64,000 nt of DNA from Candidatus Azophilus lithoversatilis (GCA_028278675.1 JAQAJJ010000003.1:1042-65041), one strand, 5' to 3'. Shown: positions 43,662-53,867, counted from the stretch's first letter. Numbers and translations are program-made. Notes: generated by a model from the sequence alone, not told the origin.

Positions 43662-45281
43662 ATGCGAAGACCACTCCAATTTGCCTCAGGGCTGCTGCTG
43701 GCCATGACCGGGTGCGCTCAGCAAGCGGAGGAGCAACCGCTTGCGCCGTTGCTTGAAGGCATCGGCCCCCTGCATTTCGCCATCAGCACCGATGCGCCCA
43801 AGGCGCAACGCTACTTCGACCAGGCATTGACTTTGGCGTTCGGCTTCAACCATGCCGAAGCGGTGCGCTCCTTCCGCGCCGCTGCCGCCGTCGACCCCAC
43901 TTGCGGCATCTGCTATGCGGGGGCCGCTTTGGCGCTGGGGCCAAACATCAATGCGCCGATGAGCGAGGAGGCGGTCGCGCCTGCATGGGAGGCCGTCGGC
44001 ATGGCCTTGGCGCGGAAGGTCCACGAAACGGAGCCTGAGCGCGACTACATCGACGCCATTGCGGCCCGCTATTCGGCGGACGGGACGGACCGCGCCGCGT
44101 TGGACGCCGCCTACGCGGAGGCGATGCGCGTGTTGGTCGAAAAGTACCCGCGCGACCTCAGTGCCCGTACCCTCTACGCCGAAGCCTTGATGGACCTCTC
44201 CCCTTGGGCCTATTGGCAAGCCGATGGGTCGCCGACTGCGCATACTGAGGCCTTGGTGGACGCTCTGGAGCATGTGCTGGCCGTCGACCCCAACCACCCG
44301 GGCGCCGCTCATCTTTACATTCACGCCATGGAGCAGTTCACCCCCAAGAAGGCGGAAGCCGCCGCCGACCGCCTGGGCGGCTTGGTGCCGGTGGCTGGCC
44401 ACTTGGTCCACATGCCGTCGCACATCTATTTGCGGCTGGGCCGCTATGCGGATGCGGTCACCGCCAATGAACGGGCGGCGGTGGCCGATGAGGACTACAT
44501 CGCCCAATGCAATGCTCAAGGCATGTACCCGGCCGCCTACTATCCGCACAACCTGCACTTTCTGTGGTACGCAGCCATGATGGAAGGCCGCCGGGAACTG
44601 GCCTTGGCCACCGCCGAACGGCTGAGCGAGCGGATTCCCGAGGAGATGGCAAAGGCGATCGGCCCCATCCAGGCTTACCTGCCGGTGCGCATGCACACCT
44701 TTGTTCGCTTTGGCATGTGGGATGACACCTTGGCTGTGCCAGTCGTGGCAAAAGGGCTGCCCTACGCCGAAGCCATGCGGCATTACGGCCGGGGCCTCGC
44801 CTTCGCCGCCAAGGGGGAACTCGCGGCGGCTCAGATGGAACTTGAGGCCTTGGAAGCGATCCGGGGCAGCGGCGAGCTGGATCTGGTGGTGCTGCGCCGC
44901 GCCGACATCAGCGATGCCTTGGTTGGCATCTCCGCCCACTTGGTGCGGGCTGGCATGGCCAAGCAGCGGGGCGATGGCGATGAGGAAATCAAGCAGTTGC
45001 GCGAAGCCGTGGCGGCCCAGCTGTCGTTGCCGTACTCGGAACCGCCGTTCTGGCACTACCCGATCCGCCAATCCCTGGGCACCGCCTTGCTACGCCACGG
45101 CGATGCCGACGCTGCGGAAGATGTCTTCGCTGCTGATCTTGGCGAGTTCCCGGAGAATGGCTGGTCGCTGCACGGCCTCAGTCAAGCCCTCGCGGCGCGC
45201 GGCGAGTTCAGTGCGCCGGTGCAGGCCCGCCTTGAGGCGGCATGGCGCAACGCGGACATCGAACCGAGCACCGGCTGGTAG
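43662..45281 (+). CDS. TPR-repeat lipoprotein
   Basis: A 539-residue lipoprotein (lipobox LLAMTGC, Cys18). TPR-like helical pairs span most of the chain (YFDQALTLAFGFNHAEAVRSF; LYIHAMEQF; GLSQAL), and the conserved HLYIHAMEQ and HMPSHIY stretches mark a widespread family of uncharacterised TPR proteins. ATG 43662 is 70 codons inside a longer open frame; the signal peptide supports it. It ends 20 bp before alr. Function unknown; likely a periplasmic scaffold. Confidence 0.8.
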   Translation: MRRPLQFASGLLLAMTGCAQQAEEQPLAPLLEGIGPLHFAISTDAPKAQRYFDQALTLAFGFNHAEAVRSFRAAAAVDPTCGICYAGAALALGPNINAPMSEEAVAPAWEAVGMALARKVHETEPERDYIDAIAARYSADGTDRAALDAAYAEAMRVLVEKYPRDLSARTLYAEALMDLSPWAYWQADGSPTAHTEALVDALEHVLAVDPNHPGAAHLYIHAMEQFTPKKAEAAADRLGGLVPVAGHLVHMPSHIYLRLGRYADAVTANERAAVADEDYIAQCNAQGMYPAAYYPHNLHFLWYAAMMEGRRELALATAERLSERIPEEMAKAIGPIQAYLPVRMHTFVRFGMWDDTLAVPVVAKGLPYAEAMRHYGRGLAFAAKGELAAAQMELEALEAIRGSGELDLVVLRRADISDALVGISAHLVRAGMAKQRGDGDEEIKQLREAVAAQLSLPYSEPPFWHYPIRQSLGTALLRHGDADAAEDVFAADLGEFPENGWSLHGLSQALAARGEFSAPVQARLEAAWRNADIEPSTGW

Positions 45282-45301
45282 TGGACCGGGGGAGGTGCGC
45301 C

Positions 45302-46351
45302 ATGACGGCTCGCCTACGCGTCGACCTTAAAGCCTTGGTCGGAAATTACCGGACCTACTGCGAGGCAGCAGCAGGCGCCGTGGGAGCGGTGGTCAAGGCG
45401 GACGCCTACGGACTAGGCGCCGCCGCCGCAAGCCAAGCGCTCGCGGCGGCGGGCTGTGGGCATTTTTTCGTGGCGCGGACCGCGGAAGGCATGGCGCTGC
45501 GCCGAACGCTGGCCGAACCCGAAATCCACGTCCTTGACGGCGCTTTGCCGGAAACGGTCGATGCGCTGCTCGAGCACCGGCTTAATCCCGTGTTGAACAG
45601 CCCGGAACAATTGGCGCTATGGACGGCGAGGAACTCCAGCGCGGCTACGGTCCATGTGGACACGGGCATGCAACGGCTGGGGTTCCCCTTTGACGTGGCT
45701 CCAAAGACCTTCAGCGGCGTTGGAGTCGGGCTTGTGATGACCCATCTGGCCTGCGCCGATGTGCCGGAGCATCCGCTGAACGCGTTGCAGGCCGAGCGCA
45801 TCGGGCGCTTGCGCGAGCGCTTTCCCGGCGTCCCGTTGAGCATCGGCAATTCCGCGGGAATCCTTAGCGGGGCGGACTTCGGCTGCGACCTCGCTCGTCC
45901 CGGCATCGGCCTTTATGGCGGCAACCCCTGGACAGGGGGTGCCAACCCCATGCAGACGGTTGCCACCTTGGAAGCGCAAGTCGTCCAATTGCGCACGGTG
46001 GGAGCCGGGGAGGCGATCGGCTACGGTGCCAGTTGGGCGGCCAAGCGGCCAACGCCGGTGGCCGTCCTCGGCATCGGCTACGCTGACGGCCTGCCGCGCC
46101 TGCTGTCCGGCCGAGGCGAAGTGTTCGCCAATGGTCGCCGCTGCCCGATGTTGGGCCGCGTGTCCATGGACCTGACCGCCATCGACGCCACCGGCGTTGG
46201 CTTGAAGGCGGGCGATTGGGTTGAGGTGTTCGGCCCCAACCTGCCCGTTGACGAGGTGGCCGCCAAGGCCAACAGCATCGCCTACGAGATTCTCACGGGC
46301 ATCTCCCGGCGGGTTGAGCGCCGCTACGAAGCGGAGCTCAGCGCCGACTGA
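45302..46351 (+). CDS. alr: alanine racemase
   Basis: A 349-residue fold-III PLP enzyme supplying D-alanine to peptidoglycan. The PLP lysine is in [11 protein letters not shown] (about 33) and the catalytic tyrosine in [10 protein letters not shown] (about 245). DTGMQRLGF and [10 protein letters not shown] are also diagnostic. GGGGGAGG precedes the ATG. Its last 14 bp overlap the convergent pdxA end. Confidence 0.95.
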   Translation: MTARLRVDLKALVGNYRTYCEAAAGAVGAVVKADAYGLGAAAASQALAAAGCGHFFVARTAEGMALRRTLAEPEIHVLDGALPETVDALLEHRLNPVLNSPEQLALWTARNSSAATVHVDTGMQRLGFPFDVAPKTFSGVGVGLVMTHLACADVPEHPLNALQAERIGRLRERFPGVPLSIGNSAGILSGADFGCDLARPGIGLYGGNPWTGGANPMQTVATLEAQVVQLRTVGAGEAIGYGASWAAKRPTPVAVLGIGYADGLPRLLSGRGEVFANGRRCPMLGRVSMDLTAIDATGVGLKAGDWVEVFGPNLPVDEVAAKANSIAYEILTGISRRVERRYEAELSAD

Positions 46352-47288
46352 GGCCTTCCGCCAGCGCGAGCGCGGCTTCAAGGCTGCGGCAATCGGCTTT
46401 GCCGGTGCCCGCCAAGTCCAGGGCGGTGCCGTGGTCCACCGAGGTGCGGATGAAGGGCAGGCCCAAGGTGATGTTCACCGCTTCCCCGAAGCCGGCGTGC
46501 TTGAGCACCGGAAGGCCTTGGTCGTGGTACATGGCCAGCACCGCGTCGGCGACCGCCAAGCGGTTCGGCGTAAAGGCGGTATCGGCGGGCAGCGGTCCGG
46601 TCACCGCCTCGCCTTGGGCGCGGAAGCGGGCGCAGACGGGGTCGATGACGTCGATTTCCTCCCGGCCCAGGTGGCCGGCCTCACCCGCGTGGGGGTTTAG
46701 ACCCGTGACGAGGATGCGTGGTCGGGAGAATCCAAAATGCGTTTTAAGGCCACCGAGCAGCAGCCTGAGCTTGGATTCCAAGAGAGCGTCAGTCACGGCT
46801 TTGGGCACCTCCGACAAAGGAAGATGAGTGGTTGCCAGCGCCACCCGGAGACCGCCCGTGGCCAGCAGCATCAGCACGTCGGCGGCGCCGCAGCGATCGC
46901 GCAGGAACTCGGTATGCCCGGAAAAGGGAATGCCCACCTCGTTGATGACCGACTTCTGCACCGGGCCGGTGACCAGCGCTTGGAAACGGCCCTTCAGACA
47001 GCCATCCACGGCGCGGTCCAAGGCGGCGATGACGGCGGGCGCGTTGGCCGGATTCAACGCGCCTAGCTCGACGGGTTCGGCCAGCGGTACCGGTTCGAGG
47101 CACAGGCAGCCGGCGCGCCGGGTGGGTTTGGCGGTCAGCTTCAGGGGCAGGTCAAGCCGTCGGGCGCGGTCCCGCAGCGTTTCGGCATCGGTCAGCGCCA
47201 CCCAGTCCGAGTCCCGCTCCCGCTGGGCCAGCATGACGGCCAAATCGGGCCCGATGCCGGCCGGTTCTCCTGGGGTGATGGCGAGCAT
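46338..47288 (-). CDS. pdxA: 4-hydroxythreonine-4-phosphate dehydrogenase
   Basis: A 316-residue NAD-dependent enzyme of the vitamin B6 pathway. It opens with [14 protein letters not shown] and carries the metal-binding histidines in SGHTEFL, NPHAGE and [11 protein letters not shown]. It follows surA, the usual order, with a dispersed repeat in the gap. rsmA/ksgA, normally next, is absent; alr converges instead. Confidence 0.95.
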   Translation of the reverse strand: MLAITPGEPAGIGPDLAVMLAQRERDSDWVALTDAETLRDRARRLDLPLKLTAKPTRRAGCLCLEPVPLAEPVELGALNPANAPAVIAALDRAVDGCLKGRFQALVTGPVQKSVINEVGIPFSGHTEFLRDRCGAADVLMLLATGGLRVALATTHLPLSEVPKAVTDALLESKLRLLLGGLKTHFGFSRPRILVTGLNPHAGEAGHLGREEIDVIDPVCARFRAQGEAVTGPLPADTAFTPNRLAVADAVLAMYHDQGLPVLKHAGFGEAVNITLGLPFIRTSVDHGTALDLAGTGKADCRSLEAALALAEGLSRR

Positions 47289-47302
47289 GGGCTAACGAGG
47301 CG

Positions 47303-47382
47303 ATGCCTCAGACCAACGGGAAGCCGGTCGTCGGACGCAATAGTTGACTCATTCGGCAACCTTTTCCCGCGATCAAGAAGAC
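47303..47382 (+). repeat. approximately 80-bp dispersed repeat, copy B
   Basis: The partner of 5455-5534, beginning ATGCCTCAGACCAAC and ending TTTTCCCGCGATCAAG. It fills most of the gap between surA and pdxA, inside what should be one transcript, in antisense orientation to those genes. Confidence 0.65.
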
Positions 47383-47390
47383 CAGCCGTA

Positions 47391-48704
47391 TCAAAGCCGC
47401 AGTTCGACAAAGGCCTCGTCGCGTATTTCCTTGAGCCAGGACTGCAACTCCTCGTCGAAGCGCCGCTGATGGAGAATCTGCAGAGCCATGCTGCGGCGCG
47501 CCTCCTCGCCCATGTCCTGGGTGCGGCGCTCCAGCACTTCGATGACGTGCCAGCCGTATCGTGACTCGAAGGGGGCTGACAGTTGGCCGGTTGCGGTGGC
47601 GTTCATCACCTCGACGAAGGCGGGCACGAATTGTTCGCCAGTGGTCCAGCCGAGGTCGCCGCAGTTCAGTGCGCTGCCCGGATCTTCCGAGTGCTCCGCC
47701 GCCAAGGCGCAGAAGTCGCCGCCTGCGGCCAGTTGGCCATGAATGTCGCCGATCAGCGCCTCGGTCTGTTCGGGGGTGCGAATGGCCGATGGCTGCACCA
47801 GGATGTGGCGGGCCAGGGTTTGATCTTCGGTTTGCACGCCGGCGCCGCGCTGGTCGAGCAGCTGGATGATGTGGAAGCCGCTGGGACTCTTGATCGGATC
47901 CGCAGTCTGGCCAATTTCCAGCGTGAGCGCTTCATCGGCAAAGAGACTCGGCAGCTCCCCGGCTCGCCGCCAGCCCAGGTCGCCACCCTCCAGGGCGCGG
48001 GCCCCCGCCGACTTGGCGATGGCCGTTTCCTTGAACTCGGCGCCGGCGCGCAGATCCTCAACGATTTGCTGGGCTTGCTGGGCGGCGGCTTCCATCGTGC
48101 GCTGCCCGGCCCCGGCCTCGACGGCGAGCAGGATGTGTCCCACTCGAAATTCGTCCGACAGCAGTTGCTGGTAATAGGGCGAGTCGAGCAGGTCCTCGAC
48201 GTCCTGCTCGCTGATGCTGATGCGTCGGTTCACCATGTTGCGCTGCAGGCGCTGAATGAGCATTTCGCGGCGAATGTCCTCGCGGAACGAGCGGTAGCTC
48301 ATGCCGTCGTCGACCAGGGCTTTCTGGAACTGCTCAATGGTCATGTCGTTCTGCTGCGCGAAGGTCGCCACCGCACGGCTGAGCGATTCGTCGTCGATCT
48401 CCAAGCCTCGGCGGCGCGCCTGCTGCAGCTGAATGCTCTCCAGCACCAGCCGTTCCATCAACTGGCTGACCAGCACGTTTTCCGCGGGCGCTTGGACATT
48501 TTCCCGGGCGATCTGCTCGCGCACCACTTCCATGCGGCTGAGCAACTCCGACGCCAGCACCACGTCGTCATCGACGATGGCAACGATGCCGTCCAGTTCC
48601 TGGTATTCGGCGTGCGTTGCGCTTGCGCCGAGAAGGGCCAGACCTATGCCTAAACCGCGCCGCAGACTGATCTTCAAACTGCTTCCAAGGCCCATGTGCT
48701 TCAT
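47391..48704 (-). CDS. surA: periplasmic peptidyl-prolyl isomerase and chaperone SurA
   Basis: A 437-residue periplasmic chaperone for outer-membrane proteins such as LptD. A signal peptide (about 1-32), an N-terminal helical chaperone domain opening LDGIVAIVDDDVVL, two parvulin domains (about 170-275, VGHILLAV...; about 285-390, ARHILVQPS...GWTTGEQF) and a C-terminal helix are in the normal order. It lies 30 bp after lptD. Confidence 0.95.
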   Translation of the reverse strand: MKHMGLGSSLKISLRRGLGIGLALLGASATHAEYQELDGIVAIVDDDVVLASELLSRMEVVREQIARENVQAPAENVLVSQLMERLVLESIQLQQARRRGLEIDDESLSRAVATFAQQNDMTIEQFQKALVDDGMSYRSFREDIRREMLIQRLQRNMVNRRISISEQDVEDLLDSPYYQQLLSDEFRVGHILLAVEAGAGQRTMEAAAQQAQQIVEDLRAGAEFKETAIAKSAGARALEGGDLGWRRAGELPSLFADEALTLEIGQTADPIKSPSGFHIIQLLDQRGAGVQTEDQTLARHILVQPSAIRTPEQTEALIGDIHGQLAAGGDFCALAAEHSEDPGSALNCGDLGWTTGEQFVPAFVEVMNATATGQLSAPFESRYGWHVIEVLERRTQDMGEEARRSMALQILHQRRFDEELQSWLKEIRDEAFVELRL

Positions 48705-48734
48705 CCTTTTCGATTGACTTTGCCGCCGTCGGCG

Positions 48735-51161
48735 TCACCGCCCCTCGGACAGCGAATAGGGCGTGGAGCGGTAGCCGCGAATGCTGCGTTCGAGCATTGA
48801 ATCCACTTGGCCACCGAAGGCGCCGAGCCCCTTGAACAACACTTGCAGATACAGGCCGGAGTCCGGATCGACGCTGTCGAGGCTTCGCACCGCCGCATGG
48901 TCCAGGTGGCGGCGGGCCACCAGGCGCAGGCGCCAGCAACAATCGTTGTACTCGATTCCGGCCATTCCCTCAATGGTTCGGCCCAATTTGAGATCGTGGT
49001 TCCAGCGTCCGAAGATCGCATATCGCCGCGCCACTGGCCAATGGAGGGACAGGTCAGTTTGATCGATGCCATTGGCCAATCGACGGTAGCCCAGGTTGAG
49101 AATGCGCCGGTTGTCCCGGCGGTAGGACAGGATGGCGGCGGCTTCGTCGAGTTGGCTGTCCCCCGTGTCCCAGGCCAAGGCGCCGGTGAGCCGCCAGCGG
49201 CTGGCGAACGCCCCGCCGATTTCGCCGGTGATGGCGGATGCGCTGTGGCGGTCATCGTCGCTCAAGCGACCGTTGAGCGTGACCCGCCGGTCGCGGAAGT
49301 GGAAGGTCTGGCCCAAGCTCGCGTAAACGTACTCCCGGCCATTGGCTCGATTGAAGAAGCGGCTGGTGACACCGACCGATAGTTCATTGGCGTCGCTGAT
49401 GCGGTCGAGACCGGCGAAGCGGTTGTCGCGAAACAGTTGCCGATAGCTGAAGGTCAGCGCTTTAGCGTCGAACAGGGGCAGCCCGTCCTGGTTCTCGTAC
49501 CCTTGGCGGAAGTAGCGCACCCTCGGTTCCAAGGTCTGCACCAAGGGCGTTGCGAACGCGTCGAGGTCCCGCTCGAAGATCAAGCCGCCGTCCAAGCTGC
49601 CGTAGAAGATGTTGCGCTTTGGCGAATCGTCCGCCAAGGGTTCCGCTTCGGATTCGAGTGCATAGGCCGTGTGTCGATACCCGGCCCGGGCGGTGAGGAA
49701 TCCGAACGGCCAGTAGAGCGGCAGGCTTAGGCGGGGCTCCAGATGCAGGCGTTCACCGGTCAGCGCGCTGATGCCTCTTAACCCCTCGGTGTTGCGGTCG
49801 AAGGCCGCGCCCCGAGCGTCCAGTGAGAACCGCAACGGGCCGAACGCCAAGCCTTGGTAGCCGATGTCGATTTCCGGCAGCCGACGGTACTCGGGACGGC
49901 GTATCTCGTCGAGTCGCTGGAAGCTCTGGCCCCAAAGGCGGGCGCTGAAGCCGCCGCGGCGGTAGCTGACTTCGCCGTAACGCTCCAGGTTGAAGCGCCC
50001 GCGGCCGGAAACGGCGCCATCGAAGACCCGGAAGTAGTCACGGTCGCTGACCGCAGCGTAGTTGATGAACGACTGAAAGCGTCCCGCTCGTCCGCGATGT
50101 TCGACGCCGGCAAACCAGCGCCCCGCCGGGTCGAAGTCATTCCCCTGAAAGGCGCCGGCGGTTTGCAGGTCCTGCCAGTCGTCCCTCTCCAATTGACCGT
50201 CGTAGAGCTTGTCGTTGGCCAGGTAGCCGCCGAACAGGCGGGTGCGGTCCCAGCGGGAGAGATGGCGCAGTTCGCCCTCGGCGCCGAGGCCCCGCTTGCC
50301 GAGCAGTCGGGGCGTGACGGTGGCGTCGTAGTTCGGCGCCAGATTGAGGTAGTAGGGCAGCGCCAAATCCACACCGTCCTCGCCGGATGCGCCGATATGG
50401 GGAAACAGGAATCCGGACTGGCGTTCGTCTGAAACCGGGAACTTCATATAGGGCAACCAAGCCAGGGGCACGCCCTTCACCCGCAGCACGGCGCCTCGAG
50501 CGGTGCCGAACACCTCCCCGTCGGGCAGGTTCAACGCGCGCGCGTCGATTCGCCAGCTGCGGTTGCCGGGTTCGCAACGGGTAAACTGGGCCTGGGTCAG
50601 CCGAATGCTGCCATCCCCTTGGCGCTCGACCGCATCGGCGCTGCCGCGCAGCTGGGGGCCGGTGAGGAGGATTTGGGCGTCGTCGAGGCGAGCCGCCCGG
50701 TTGTCCAAGCGCACTTCGGCGGAGGCGCCCTGCATCATGACGTCAGCATCGCTGATCCACACGGTGCCGGGCGCGGTGGCGCTGTCGGCGTCCGAGTTGA
50801 CCAGCGCCCGTTCGGTGCGCACCCAGCGGGTACCCTGGGTGATCACCACGCCGCCTTCGAGTTCCACGGTGCCATCGCTCAGGTAGTTGGCGGAATCCGA
50901 TTCCGCCTCAATGGTGGATTCCCTGGCGGATTCATGCGCATTTCGCTGCGGTTGCGGTGGGAATCGGTAGGCGCCGCGGCACCAAGCCGGGTGGAGGTGG
51001 CGTTCGCCGGGCGTCAGTTCCTCCCAATCGACCCAGAAGCGTTCGGCCAGCGTCCGGTCGGTCGTCGTCTTCTCCGTCGCGGGGACGGCTTTGGCGGCAA
51101 ATGCGCAAGTGCCGATGGCCAGCGCCAAGCTCCCGGCCACCGCTTTCAACCGCCTTCGCAT
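48735..51161 (-). CDS. lptD: LPS-assembly outer-membrane protein LptD
   Basis: An 808-residue protein that inserts lipopolysaccharide into the outer leaflet with LptE. After a signal peptide (about 1-23) comes the LptA-like jellyroll (SDGTVELEGGVVI) and the C-terminal 26-strand barrel. Cysteines are found in HPAWCRGAY, in FTRCEPG and as the pair DCCWRLRL, the four positions that form the inter-domain disulfides. ATG 51161 is preferred to the open-frame start at 51314, which overlaps amgK. lptM, which helps these disulfides form, is elsewhere in this window. Confidence 0.94.
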   Translation of the reverse strand: MRRRLKAVAGSLALAIGTCAFAAKAVPATEKTTTDRTLAERFWVDWEELTPGERHLHPAWCRGAYRFPPQPQRNAHESARESTIEAESDSANYLSDGTVELEGGVVITQGTRWVRTERALVNSDADSATAPGTVWISDADVMMQGASAEVRLDNRAARLDDAQILLTGPQLRGSADAVERQGDGSIRLTQAQFTRCEPGNRSWRIDARALNLPDGEVFGTARGAVLRVKGVPLAWLPYMKFPVSDERQSGFLFPHIGASGEDGVDLALPYYLNLAPNYDATVTPRLLGKRGLGAEGELRHLSRWDRTRLFGGYLANDKLYDGQLERDDWQDLQTAGAFQGNDFDPAGRWFAGVEHRGRAGRFQSFINYAAVSDRDYFRVFDGAVSGRGRFNLERYGEVSYRRGGFSARLWGQSFQRLDEIRRPEYRRLPEIDIGYQGLAFGPLRFSLDARGAAFDRNTEGLRGISALTGERLHLEPRLSLPLYWPFGFLTARAGYRHTAYALESEAEPLADDSPKRNIFYGSLDGGLIFERDLDAFATPLVQTLEPRVRYFRQGYENQDGLPLFDAKALTFSYRQLFRDNRFAGLDRISDANELSVGVTSRFFNRANGREYVYASLGQTFHFRDRRVTLNGRLSDDDRHSASAITGEIGGAFASRWRLTGALAWDTGDSQLDEAAAILSYRRDNRRILNLGYRRLANGIDQTDLSLHWPVARRYAIFGRWNHDLKLGRTIEGMAGIEYNDCCWRLRLVARRHLDHAAVRSLDSVDPDSGLYLQVLFKGLGAFGGQVDSMLERSIRGYRSTPYSLSEGR

Positions 51162-51184
51162 GGCGTGGATGATACCATCGGGGC

Positions 51185-52177
51185 ATGGAGCATGACTTGG
51201 CGAACTGGGTGGCGGTGAATGTCGGCGGCTCGGTCGAGCGGGTCGCGCCGTTGCGGGTGGAGGCCAGCCAGCGGCGGTTCTTTCGCGTCTGGATGGCGGC
51301 CGCCGACAACCCATCCGAGCGCTCCTGGTCCTCTGCCGTGGTCATGGCCTCGCCGCCGAAGCTTGAGCGTAATGATGCCTTTGTGGCCATGCAGCGGTTA
51401 TTGAGCGGCTGGCGGCTGCCCGTGCCCGAGATCATCGCCATGGACAGGGCGTCGGGCTATTTTCTGTTGAGCGATCTCGGCGAGCGGCATTTGGAGGAGG
51501 CCTACGGCGGACCCGATGAGCGCCGCGCCCTTGAACTGGCCATTGTCAGCCTCGTGCGCATCCAAGAGATTGAAACGCAGGCGGTTCCTCCTTATGAGGA
51601 AAGCCGTCTGCGCGATGAACTCGGCATCTTCAGCGAGTGGTTTTTGGGGCGTTGGCTTGGCGAACATCTGAACCCGGGCGCAGGGAGCGCCTTTGAGGCG
51701 CTGATCGACAATGCGCTTAGCCAGCCCCAATGCCTGATCCACCGGGACTACCACTGCCGCAATCTGCTTCTCGACCGCGAGGGACGCTTGGGGATCGTCG
51801 ATTTTCAGGACGCCCTGATCGGCCCGGCCACCTACGATCTGGCTTGCCTGCTGTGGGATTGTTATCACGCCTTCGATCAGATATCCCTGCGCCGCTGGCA
51901 GGAACGCTACCGGGTCCAATCGCGCTTCGACTTCACGGCGGACGCTCTTTCCCGCGCCTTGGACCTCACTGGCCTGCAGCGTCAATTCAAGGCGGTCGGC
52001 ATCTTTGCCCGCCTTTGGTTGCGGGACGGCAAGGCCAGCCATCTCGGCTACATCGCCCCGGTGCTTGCCGCCATGCGCCGCATCGTCGGCGAGTATGCCG
52101 AGACCCGCCACTTGTCGGCTTGGCTGCGGCGGCTTGAAGGACGCGCAGCCTTGGCCTTCAAGACGGCAGCGCAGTGA
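51185..52177 (+). CDS. amgK: N-acetylmuramate/N-acetylglucosamine anomeric kinase
   Basis: A 330-residue APH-type kinase. The catalytic loop CLIHRDYHCRNLLLD and metal motif IVDFQDALIGP are intact. AmgK phosphorylates recycled MurNAc at C1 for MurU. The divergent lptD-amgK-murU arrangement is conserved in Pseudomonas and absent from E. coli. It overlaps murU by 4 bp. The route bypasses de novo UDP-MurNAc synthesis and is linked to intrinsic fosfomycin tolerance in Pseudomonas. Confidence 0.93.
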   Translation: MEHDLANWVAVNVGGSVERVAPLRVEASQRRFFRVWMAAADNPSERSWSSAVVMASPPKLERNDAFVAMQRLLSGWRLPVPEIIAMDRASGYFLLSDLGERHLEEAYGGPDERRALELAIVSLVRIQEIETQAVPPYEESRLRDELGIFSEWFLGRWLGEHLNPGAGSAFEALIDNALSQPQCLIHRDYHCRNLLLDREGRLGIVDFQDALIGPATYDLACLLWDCYHAFDQISLRRWQERYRVQSRFDFTADALSRALDLTGLQRQFKAVGIFARLWLRDGKASHLGYIAPVLAAMRRIVGEYAETRHLSAWLRRLEGRAALAFKTAAQ

Positions 52178-52833
52178 AGGCCATGATTCTGGCCGCCGGC
52201 CAAGGCACGCGGTTGAAACCGCTGACCGACTTTCGCCCCAAGGCGATGATGGAGGTTGGCGGCGCACCCCTCATTTGCCATCAACTCGGTTGGTTGGCCG
52301 ACGCGGGCGTCACCGAAGTGGTGATCAACTTGCATCACCTCGGTGATCAGATTGAAGCTTGCGTCGGCGATGGCGCAGCCTTTGGCCTGACGGTGCGCTA
52401 TAGCCATGAGTCGGTGCTGCTGGAAACGGGCGGTGGTGTGGTCCAAGCCCTGCCGCTGCTGGGCGATGAACCCTTCTGGCTGCTGTTGGGCGACATCTAT
52501 ACGGATTTCCCTTTCGATCAATTTGCCCGCTGCCTCCGCGACGGGACGCTGGCCCACATGCTGCTGACCCCCACCCCGCCGCATCGCCAGCGGGGTGATT
52601 TCGATTGGGATGGCGAGCGGCTCACGGGCCGGGGCGACAGCTTCGTGTTCTGCGGCTTGGCGCTAATCCATCCGCAGCTGCTGGAGGGCTGCGAGGCGGT
52701 GCCCTTTTCGCTCAGCGGCCTTTATTTCAAGGCAGTCGCCGAGGGCGCCGTCACCGGCCAGCTATGGCGCGGCTTCTGGACCGATATCGGTTCCCCGGCA
52801 CAGCTTGAGGCGTTGCGCGAGCGCCTCGCCTAG
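52174..52833 (+). CDS. murU: N-acetylmuramate-1-phosphate uridylyltransferase
   Basis: A 219-residue sugar nucleotidyltransferase that makes UDP-MurNAc in the recycling pathway. The nucleotide-binding start is MILAAGQGTRLKPLTD with the conserved KAMMEVGG; WTDIGSP near the end is typical. The start is GTG 52174 (GTGA overlap with amgK), or ATG 52183. Confidence 0.93.
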   Translation: MKAMILAAGQGTRLKPLTDFRPKAMMEVGGAPLICHQLGWLADAGVTEVVINLHHLGDQIEACVGDGAAFGLTVRYSHESVLLETGGGVVQALPLLGDEPFWLLLGDIYTDFPFDQFARCLRDGTLAHMLLTPTPPHRQRGDFDWDGERLTGRGDSFVFCGLALIHPQLLEGCEAVPFSLSGLYFKAVAEGAVTGQLWRGFWTDIGSPAQLEALRERLA

Positions 52834-52856
52834 GCTGCGCTGAAGCGCGGCGACAG

Positions 52857-52874
52857 CGGGACGCCGGGTCCGGG
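52857..52874. repeat. short repeat shared with 2443-2460
   Basis: CGGGACGCCGGGTCCGGG here and CGGGACGCCCGGTCCGAG at 2443-2460 differ at two positions. Both are intergenic and near GCCCTC-containing palindromes. Possibly fragments of a larger dispersed element. Confidence 0.4.
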
Positions 52875-53078
52875 GGATGCCCTCGCTCCGTTGGGGACGG
52901 GAGCCACTTCGCTGCGCGTCAGCGCAGTCGACGCATAGCGGTTTCAGCGGGACAATTTCCTGCGGAACGGCCGGTGGATCGCCACTTCCCATCGGCCGAT
53001 TCACGAGCGGATGATGGTGCTTCAGGCACAAAGTTGTCAGGCACAAAGTTCAGAGGCTGGCAATGGATGTGGTACGGT

Positions 53079-53855
53079 ATGGACATGCTTTCGCAGCACG
53101 AACAACGCAACGGGGAGGCTTGGCCCGCCCCACCGCCGAGCCCGACCGCCAAACCCTTCAGCCGCGTCCACGTTGACGCGGACGGGTACCCCTATTCGGA
53201 TGGCGAGCCGTTGGCGCAGAACACCCGTCAGTGCGATGAGATTCTCTATGCGGCCGCGGCGCTGAAGACACAGCATGCCGGGAGTCGGGACACCTTCGTG
53301 GCCTCGGATCTTCTCTTGCACTATCGACAGGGCGACCGGCGGGCGTCGGTGGCGACGGACGTCTTCGCAGCCTTCGGCGTGGGTGACCGCGAACGCCTAT
53401 CCCACAAGCTGTGGCAAGGGCGTTCGGTGCCATCGTTCGTGTTGGAGGTGCTCTCCGGCTCTGGTGCTGACAGGGACATGAATGACCAACGGGTGCTTTA
53501 TGCGCGCCTCGGCATCGAGGAGTTCTGGCTGTTCGATCCGTTCGGAGCCCGCATCAAGGGCCATTTGCTGGGCTTGCGGCTGTGTGGCGGTGCTTATGAG
53601 CCGATTCCGCCGCTGCACGGCCGGGCGGGCTATCGCAGCGTCGTCCTTAATTTGGAATTCCGCAACGAATCGGGACATTTGCGCATTCGCGACCCCGAAT
53701 CCGGTCAAGACCTGAAAAGCCATCAGGAAGCGGTTGAGGAATGCCGGCAGGAGCGCCGGTCCCGCCCAGAGGCCGAAATGCGGGCTGCCGAAGCCGAGGC
53801 ACGGGTTGCGGAGCTCGAAGCGGCCTTGGGGCGCAAACCGGGCCGTGCAGGCTAG
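53079..53855 (+). CDS. Uma2-family PD-(D/E)XK nuclease-like protein
   Basis: A 258-residue protein with the Uma2/DUF820 fold: ASVATDVFAAF (acidic site), PSFVLEVLSGSGADRDMNDQ and YARLGIEEFWLFDP, with a charged coiled-coil tail rich in EAEARVAELEAAL. Start taken at ATG 53079 since homologs begin shortly before; an open frame from 52974 adds 35 doubtful residues. Biological role of the family is unknown, and it stands out among housekeeping neighbours. Confidence 0.78.
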   Translation: MDMLSQHEQRNGEAWPAPPPSPTAKPFSRVHVDADGYPYSDGEPLAQNTRQCDEILYAAAALKTQHAGSRDTFVASDLLLHYRQGDRRASVATDVFAAFGVGDRERLSHKLWQGRSVPSFVLEVLSGSGADRDMNDQRVLYARLGIEEFWLFDPFGARIKGHLLGLRLCGGAYEPIPPLHGRAGYRSVVLNLEFRNESGHLRIRDPESGQDLKSHQEAVEECRQERRSRPEAEMRAAEAEARVAELEAALGRKPGRAG

Positions 53856-53867
53856 CGGCGCGAGCCT

